Source: Albula goreensis (lineage: Eukaryota; Chordata; Actinopteri; Albuliformes; Albulidae). From it: a stretch of DNA of 64,000 nucleotides. Where the stretch lies: assembly GCA_022829145.1 (NCBI GenBank), contig CM040747.1:38270052-38334051 (forward strand). Reading direction: 5' to 3'. Positions 56,926-64,000 of this stretch are shown piece after piece. The notes beneath the pieces are model-generated. The model was given only the letters and a program-made list of their open reading frames with translations, ran no database searches and was not told the origin of the DNA. Each line of letters starts with the position of its first letter. Position 1 is the first letter of the stretch. A program made the position numbers and the translations under genes.

Positions 56926-57575
56926 AAAGAGCAATCTGCATGTTCAAACTCCAATGCCCTGAAAGTCTCTCCCAAAATGAAGAGAGAGCCTCCATCTCAG
57001 ATCAGCACTATGGGCAGTTATGTAATTCTCTGTGGTGCTGTGGGACTCAGTAAGGACTGCCTCAGATACCAAAGTGTGTTCTCCACTCAGTTATTACAGG
57101 GTAGATACATACAGATATGCAGGAATGCTCTGTCTCCATCTAGTGGTCAGTATATGTAATGGCAGCTTGTATAATGTGTGTTGAAGGAAAGACCTCTGGA
57201 CTGTCCTGGACAGAGAGTTCACTGCTACTCTTTCCACAGAAATGTGATGTTCAGCTACAAAACATTCAAAATATTATCATATAATACAAAATGGCATTTC
57301 ACTGATTGGTCAGACATGTTTGAATTGTATTCATTGTCTTTTGAATTTGAAATAACTTTCATTCCCTCTCAAGGCTTGGATATCTTGACCTTAAATTCAG
57401 TCTTAGTATATTTGTGTATTGGATGTGAATTAGATATGTGAGAGTTTATTGAAACACTGAAGCTCAGTGTGCTGGAGCAGAACCCCTCAGTGTCCCGGGT
57501 CAGTGCCTCCCCCCTCAGCACCTGCAGTAGGTCCCAGCTGCAGCAGTGCAGTCTCTGTGCAGTCTGACTGAGGGA
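56926..57575 (-). other. Downstream flank of V6
   Basis: Homologous to the flank of V4 (45.6-46.03 kb), with the shared segment CCCAAAATGAAGAGAGAGCC. No gene is seen. Confidence 0.65.
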
Positions 57576-57603
57576 GGTTTTTGTACGGCTCTCTATCACT
57601 GTG
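57576..57603 (-). other. 12-RSS of V6
   Basis: In V orientation: CACAGTG, a 12-nt spacer and ACAAAAACC. Intact. Confidence 0.95.
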
Positions 57604-58169
57604 TGAACACCCTGCTACTGCTGATGTAGTGGTAACTCTGACAGTAGTAGTCTCCTGCATCTTCAGCCTGGACTCCACTGATGGTCAGAGTGAAGTCGAG
57701 GCCATTTCCTCTCCCACTGCCACTGAATCTAGAGGGCACTCCAGATACTCTCTCTGATGTGTATTTGATCAGGAGTTTGGGAGCTTCACCAAATTTCTGC
57801 TGGTACCAGGAGAGACAGTACCTGGAGTTACTGGTACAGTCAATGGTACGACTGACCTTACAGTCAATAGAGACTGACTGACCCGTCTGGACTGACTGGG
57901 CTGGAGACTGGGTCAGAACCACCTGCCCAAAAGACTCTGCAGAGAGAGAGACAGATTCTCTGTGTAAATAGCATTAATAAACACAATGTACACTTACAGA
58001 TTTGAATCTAGATGTATTACTATAAATTACAAAATTAATGTTTGACATTTTCTGTAGTTAGAGAATCATTTGAATTTGACAAAGTATTTATCTCACCCTG
58101 AATGCAGAAAGCGAGTGCCCAGATGAAGATGGTGATAAAAGTCATTGTTGCTGTGGGTTCTGTTGCCAT
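57604..58169 (-). CDS. Ig light-chain V gene 6, divergent family, intact
   Basis: The leader exon (58097-58169) is nearly identical to those of the other V genes. The V exon (57604-57936) follows a different acceptor, CTCTCTCTCTGCAG. Framework 1 reads [20 protein letters not shown] instead of [16 protein letters not shown]1 has two extra Cys residues ([13 protein letters not shown]). CDR2 reads [14 protein letters not shown], and the next strand has [13 protein letters not shown], longer than its sisters. From DFTLT to the RSS it matches the sister genes. Domain Cys and Trp are present (CKVS, SWYQQ, YYCQ). It should be functional and gives a distinct binding surface. Confidence 0.94.
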
Positions 58170-58265
58170 GAAGGACAGCTCTCAGTCATCAAGTGTTAAA
58201 CTCACAGGACTATAAACACTCCCAGAGCACTGAAGCATGTGCTACCAATGCAAAGTGTCTTCTCT

Positions 58266-58273
58266 ATGCAAAT
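58266..58273 (-). promoter_or_regulatory. Octamer of V6 promoter
   Basis: ATTTGCAT on the minus strand, about 100 bp before the leader ATG (58169). Confidence 0.85.
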
Positions 58274-58449
58274 GGTCTTCCTGGGTACAGCAGGCACTTG
58301 TAGCCCAGCAGTGCTGTGGAGGCAGACGAGGGCTTATGGGCTGTGACACAGACAGAGCAGTTTAACACTGGTGTAACAGTGTCTGGACAGCAGGATCACA
58401 ATCCAAACCAACATCATTCACATTTTGCCATCATATTCTTTTTCTCACA

Positions 58450-61400
58450 TGTACCCCTGTTAAACAGTGCAGTGTAAACCTTTGAGGCGGTGAAATTGCA
58501 CAATTAGATTTTAACACTTTGAAACCTTCGATTTTGCCTAATTTTCGTGGTGTGAGTTATTTATGACCTATCACTGCTGCACTCACACATAATCCATACT
58601 CTGATTGTTTTCCATCACACTGAAGGACCAGACATGGCTGACTACTGCAGTCATTGCTGTTTTTCCACTGTAGTGAAAGAGGCTTTTGCTGATCTCTCCA
58701 TCGTAGTCAACAAGGACAGGGTATCACCTGAGGGGAATGGAACAAGTGTGGAAGTGTCTCTGTATTGTGGTGCTGGGAGAGGTGGAGGGAGGAGCAAGCT
58801 CCTCAGCTCCTCCCACTGTACTGCTGTCAGTCTCCTGGTTCCCTCCCTCAGCCTGGAGAGTTAACTGGAGCTGCAGCAGCAGAGGCCTCACGAACAGGCT
58901 GCCTCACCTGAGAGTGATTTCTAATCAACTCAGCTGTGAGCACTTGCCTTCAATTAGGCCTTCTGTTTAAGCACAGCCTGAGAGGCTGAAGGGGGACTTT
59001 CACATTAGACTTTGAGGATTTGTGTGGCTGTTTGACTTGGCTTTGCTTTGCTTAGCTTAAAGCTTGTTTTTGAGTATGTTCTTATTTTGTAGTCCCCCCC
59101 CCAGCCTTTGGCCTTTGGCCGCTTTTTGTTGTGTTTTACTTCCACTCCCCACCTGGCTCAGCTCAGTGGCCTCACCTGCCACTGTGCCACCACATTTATA
59201 ACATTAAATGAAACCCATGAATTAGTTTCATGGGTTTTTGAATTACATTGGTTTGTTTCCCAAGAATTATTAGCCTGTAAGTTTGATTCAAGAATATGAT
59301 CATTCATGCATTTTTGCATCAGTATTACATTTTCAGTTGTATGAGGTTATCATCTATGAGAAATACATAGAGAAATTAAGTCCCATAAAATCTGATGACA
59401 CTTTATCAACTTTTGTTGGATTTTAAAAATGTTATGAGATATGAGTTAAGTAATATTTCATCATAAAATGATGTAATGTATTCAAAGCCGCTTCCTCGAT
59501 AGACATTTACATTTTTATTCATGTGTATTATATTTTTCTACATTGCCCACATGAACACTTTTATTTTAAAACAGCCTAAATACAACATCCAGTTTTTTTT
59601 CAAAATTTGCATCATAGAGTAAGACTGTTGTTGGTGGTCTTATAAAACTCTTGCTTGTTCAGCACTGTAAACTCTTAACCGTTATTTAAAACATTTTACT
59701 CTTTTAAATTTACAACATAGAATTGGACAGAATTCACATCATTCTGTTTCCCAGCAACAGTTGTAAGTTCAAGTGGTTTAGAATTTTAAGTATTTCAGCC
59801 TCTATGATGTCACAATAGGAATGTTCTTAAAATGCAAACAACTATCAATTAATATGTCATTTGGACTTTTCAGTGATTGCAACTATATCTTACCAAAATT
59901 TACCAGTCACTTTGTATCGTAGAAGACAAAATTGTGTCCTACTATTTTCTTGGACAGTTAGATCCTTCAGACTTGTAAGTAGATACCTAAAGCTTTTCCT
60001 CAAATGTAGTGTCTCTATGTCATTACTTCAAAATTAATTGATCAGTTCTGTAACTGAATATAACAGATTCGTATATTCAGAAATTACAGGAGTTTTAATG
60101 TTTTACCTTAATATAGCTTGTTAGCAAGTCAGCTATGTAGGGTAACTCAAGTAAGGGTGTCATATCATAAATGAGAATGGCCAATGTTGGTGCAAACTTG
60201 TTTTGCCATAAGGTGCTAGTATTTCCATTCTGAATTGATTACAATTCACAAATAATTGTGATAAAAGTGACATTATGAAATAAAAGTTCCATAATTAATT
60301 AAAACAGGCTTTGCTCAAAAAAACTATTTGTGAAGAAAATGTATGATTATAAAATAAAGATCAAATAATTCATTACTACCTCATTATGAAGTTAATGTAA
60401 ACATGATAATGGAACTGTGAAAGTCAGTATGCTGAAATAATACTTTATCATACTGGGGTGAATGTTATTTATTGAATTCTTTCACAATTTATCAACTAAT
60501 TTATTATCTATGTGACTGTTTATTACATTAACATTTTTGTTTATTTAAATATGAATGAAATGGCATTCCATAACTATGATGTCACAATGGGAAGGAAGTT
60601 CAAATGTAGAACACTGACAACTGATGCAGAATTGAACATGAAGGACAGACAGAAATTATTATGAATGACTTTCATTTACATGGTGATGTTGCAGAGTATG
60701 GTGTCTGGTACAAAGAGAGGGCAGTACAGTCATTTGAGACGGGCCCAGGTGAAGTTGTGCTTTCTCCTGTCTTGTATTTGTATGCCATATAATTCACACT
60801 AAGCTGAAGTTCCAAATTCCTGAATTCAGGACACATGCAAATTCTTTTCTATCTGAAAATAATATTCTCAGATTTATTGAAGCACACTGTTCTAACTACT
60901 ATCCATGACAGAGCTGGGTGAAGGGAGTTATATCAGTGTCTGTATTTCATACCCAGTGATTATGCACATAGATCAGAGCAGATCAAGATGTTATGAATGA
61001 AAATTATAATGTACTGCTTTTATGTACATTTAACTTTAAATATATGGACATGCTGTTCAAATGAGTAGACCATATCAGTCAGAGTAGAAAGACTCTCAGA
61101 CACTTCTCACCTTACACTGCTAACATTTACCTTGAGTCTGATTTATGTAGGTCTAGCTCTGAGTTAGAGCTCTAGTTCACCCAGGCTGCTTGGCTCCACT
61201 TAATGAGCAGCCAGCCTCTGACTGTTCACCTCGTTCTCAGGCTCTTGCTGAGTCTGTTGAATTGTCTCCACACAGCAGTTCCTCTGCTTCTCCTCTGCTG
61301 GAGGAGATGATGTGGGGACAGAGGCTGAGAGTCTACCAAGGCTCTGTGCTCACGTGGCTCCTGGCCATCACCATGGAATCAAGGATGCCTCTACCTGCCA

Positions 61401-62520
61401 GCACACATGAGTCTCTCTCCTCTGTCTTAGGATGTCCTGATCAGCACCAGCTCCAAATAAATGCATTTGGTTACGCAGTAAGAGAGCGCCCACGCTACAG
61501 CGCTCACTATGAAATCATGCATATGATGTGAATAGTTGCAGATTACCATGAGCAAAGGGTATGTGTTATTCCATATGGTTATCTGTTTAAAGACTGTTTG
61601 TGCTCACCTCATCAAATGAGGGCCATTTGATGCTAAGATTATAACATTCTGTTGTATGATTCAGACAAACCAATATGTATTTAATAATATCAGTCTGGGC
61701 CACATACTGATAAATAACTAGTCAGGACAGCAACGATTTTGTTCTGTACTTAGACTTGATGATTTTCCACACCACAAGGGGGAGCCATCCTACTGTGATA
61801 TAAGAGGGGTTATATGGTCTCTATTTGAGAAGAACCACAGAGACACCATCATAATGATTATGAAACACCTCTGTAGAACACACATCAGTCCAATGGAGGG
61901 GCCGATAGTGCCTCACTTTCACACTGTATTCAACACAAGGGACTGAGGTGGCACCCAAGTGACTGTAGTATTGTTGAGGATAATACAGTAACAGTTGTAA
62001 GGGTGAGGAAGAGTCAGCTCAGGTGTGAAGCTGTTGATGGAAACAGCACCGCTGTCCAATCCAGTTCATCACGACAGATCCTAACTAGTTCAGTCTCTCT
62101 GACAGATTTAAGCTATGTTTCTAAATTATTCCTTAATTCATGTCCATACTTTCTGTCATTGACAATGTAAAAGAAGTTTCCTCTTATGGAAACCTACCCA
62201 AAAAACCATGTTTGATATTATGGTATATTAATTGTGATTGGGAGTAATTGTGTTAAGTTCATGTTCAAGCTTTTATTGAGAGTGAATGCAGAAAACTGCT
62301 TCATGCATGTAATCCAGTTGCCTGTTTTCTGTACTGTGTTTGACTTGGATAAATTCACTTATTTTTAAAATAGGTGTTTCATATGACCATAATTATTCAT
62401 CCACTGGGCTTTGAACTGTTGGATGTACAGACATGAAAATGCTCAAATATTGGATTGCTTGTGAGAGCATTTCTAAGTTACAACTGAACCACTGAAGCTG
62501 AACGTGCTGGAGCAGAACCC
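58450..62520 (-). repeat. V7 unit spacer, inverted relative of units A and B
   Basis: No gene is recognised. About 60860-62500 and 59600-60660 are inverted relatives of the unit A and B spacers. Where units A and B carry about 1.9 kb including the candidate LTR, this copy has about 190 bp of unrelated sequence (60663-60855). The 113-codon plus-strand frame at 61190-61531 is the joined form of the frames in units A and B. A block at 58630-58740 recurs at 63676-63780. Confidence 0.75.
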
Positions 62521-62610
62521 CTCAGTGTCCCGGGTCAGTGCCTCCCCCCTCAGCACCTGCAGTAGGTCCCAGCTGCAGCAGTGCAGTCTCTGTGCAGTCT
62601 GACTGAGGGA

Positions 62611-62638
62611 GGTTTTTGTACGGCTCTCTATCACTGTG
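62611..62638 (-). other. 12-RSS of V7
   Basis: In V orientation: CACAGTG, a 12-nt spacer and ACAAAAACC. Intact. Confidence 0.95.
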
Positions 62639-63213
62639 TGAACACATAGCTACTGCTGATCTCATGGTAACTCTGACAGTAGTAATCTCCTGCATCTTCA
62701 GCCTGGACTCCACTGATGGTCAGAGTGAAGTCAGTCCCAGATCCACTGCCACTGAATCGATCAGGAATCCCTGAGCTACGTGATGTTGCCCAATAGATCA
62801 TGAGTTTAGGAGCTTCTCCAGGTTTCTGCTGGTACCAGGCCATATAGTGATCACCATCAGTGTACACAGCAGGGCTGGTTCTACAGCTCAGGGTGACAGT
62901 GTCTCCTATGAGAGCAGATTTACCAGCAGGAGTCTGAGTCACAGTCACCTGTCCTGTGGATTCTGAAAGGAGGAATAAAAAAATAAATATTTATTTTATC
63001 CATTGGCATATTAGGATGTTACACCACTGCCCAAACAGCTGTTTTATACAGTTATTTCATAAATGTACTTTGTTTCATACTTTCATTTCGATTAAAATTG
63101 AAGACATGATATCTATTTGAATATTTTCCACAAATCTCACCCTGAATGCAGAAAGCGAGTGCCCAGATGAAGATGGTGATAAAAGTCATTGTTGCTGTGG
63201 GTTGTGTTGCCAT
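62639..63213 (-). CDS. Ig light-chain V gene 7 (kappa-like), intact
   Basis: The leader exon is 63141-63213 and the V exon 62639-62962. It encodes [39 protein letters not shown], the [12 protein letters not shown] strand and [17 protein letters not shown]2 (YWATSRS) differs from the YANQ type of its sisters. The acceptor, RSS and octamer are intact. It is the V farthest from the right J cluster, about 13 kb away on the opposite strand. Expected functional. Confidence 0.95.
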
Positions 63214-63309
63214 GAAGGACAGCTCTCAGTCATCAAGTGTTAAATTCACAGGACTATAAACACTCCCAGAGCACTGAAGCATGTGCTGCCAATGCAAAGT
63301 GTCTTCTCT

Positions 63310-63317
63310 ATGCAAAT
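63310..63317 (-). promoter_or_regulatory. Octamer of V7 promoter
   Basis: ATTTGCAT on the minus strand, about 100 bp before the leader ATG (63213). Confidence 0.85.
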
Positions 63318-63479
63318 GGTCTTCCTGGGTACAGCAGGCACTTGTAGCCCAGCAGTGCTGTGGAGGCAGACTAGGGCTTATGGGCTGTGACACAGACAGA
63401 GCAGTTTAACACTGGTGTAACAGTGTCTGGACAGCAGGATCACAATCCAAACCAGCATCATTCACATTTCGCTATCATA

Positions 63480-64000
63480 TTCTTTTTCTAACATGTACCC
63501 CTGTTAAACAGTGCAGTATAAACCTTTGAGACGGTGAAATTGCACAATTAGATTTTTAACACTTTGAAACCTTGGATCTTGCCTAATTTTCATGGTGTGA
63601 GTTATTAATGTTCTATCACTGCTGCACTCACACATAATCCATACTCTGATTGTTTCCCATCACACTGAAGGATCAGACATGGCTGACTACTGCAGCCATT
63701 GCTGTTTTTCCACTGCAGTGAAAGAGGCTTTTGCTGCTCTCTCCGTCGTAGTCAACAAGGACAGGGTATCACCTGAGGGGTAGGGAACAAGTGTGGAAGG
63801 CTGCGTTCCAATACTCAAATTCGTCTCCTCCTTTCATCCTTTCCTCCCCTCCTTTTCTCCGGGCCCCGGAAGCTGATTGTGTCCTCCTTTCCTCCACTGT
63901 TCCAAAGTGAAATCTCGCCTCCTCTTTCCTCCTTTCTTTTTTTGTTTTGTAGTCCCCCCCCCCCCATCTATAGAGTTTATCTTGACAGAGACATTTTTAT
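63480..64000. other. Upstream flank of V7 and start of a pyrimidine-rich repeat
   Basis: To about 63785 it repeats the V6 upstream flank (58450-58740). From 63800 it changes to GGCTGCGTTCCAATACTCAA and CT-rich sequence, which looks like the end of a fish DNA transposon or MITE cut off by the window edge. No gene is seen. Confidence 0.5.

Noticed and set aside
1-64000. Lambda-type light-chain organisation
   Set aside because: In lambda loci V has the 23-spacer and J the 12-spacer; here V has 12 and J has 23, as in kappa.

Overview
The window is vertebrate genomic DNA, almost certainly from a ray-finned fish. It has split immunoglobulin V, J and C segments with recombination signal sequences (RSS), spliced exons with GT-AG borders, a fish-type FISNA-NACHT-LRR-B30.2 gene, and fish-type transposon debris (CR1-like, L2-like and other LINEs, solo LTRs, hAT, MITEs, a tRNA-derived SINE). 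The species cannot be read from the sequence.

The main content is an immunoglobulin light-chain locus of kappa-like organisation: V segments carry 12-spacer RSS and J segments 23-spacer RSS. The left arm (1-18.3 kb) has three J segments on the minus strand (0.57-1.94 kb) and three V segments on the plus strand (3.9, 10.1 and 16.4 kb; the second and third are frameshifted). The constant exon of the left J cluster should lie roughly 0.6 kb beyond the left edge. The right arm (about 44.5-64 kb) has three plus-strand J segments (48.55-49.33 kb; the first has lost its RSS), one intact C exon (50638-50957) and four minus-strand V genes (46.1, 53.2, 57.6, 62.6 kb). Every V is opposite in orientation to the J segments, so rearrangement must be by inversion. 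The two arms are inverted copies of each other in blocks: 1-3.1 kb with 47.6-50.1 kb, 17.1-18.27 kb with 51.55-53.03 kb, and V-unit spacers at 4.5-9.9 and 10.7-16.2 kb with 58.5-62.5 kb. A 500-N gap (18276-18775) sits where the mirror would place another C exon.

Between the arms (19.4-41.4 kb) is a plus-strand NLR gene: small 5' exon(s), a 1.83-kb FISNA-NACHT exon, four LRR exons, a 47-nt linker exon and a B30.2 exon ending at 40528. All exon phases agree and the reading frame is open throughout. Its introns hold a tandemly multiplied LRR unit, a nearly full-length but frameshifted CR1-like element with an esterase-type ORF1, and a second LINE with a nested L2-like fragment. Several exon borders of this gene (acceptor of LRR3, donor of LRR4, acceptor of B30.2, stop-codon region) exist as local extra copies.

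From 41.4 to 44.4 kb lie a dispersed repeat, a 29-bp minisatellite and a broken hAT transposase. A third LINE fragment (55.7-56.9 kb) and a tRNA-like SINE (55.4 kb) lie among the right-arm V genes. V leaders share octamer promoters, and a pair of octamers is conserved 3' of C in both arms, which suggests an enhancer. The genes would work together only in the sense that one V is joined by inversion to one J and spliced to C; the NLR gene is an independent cytosolic immune sensor.
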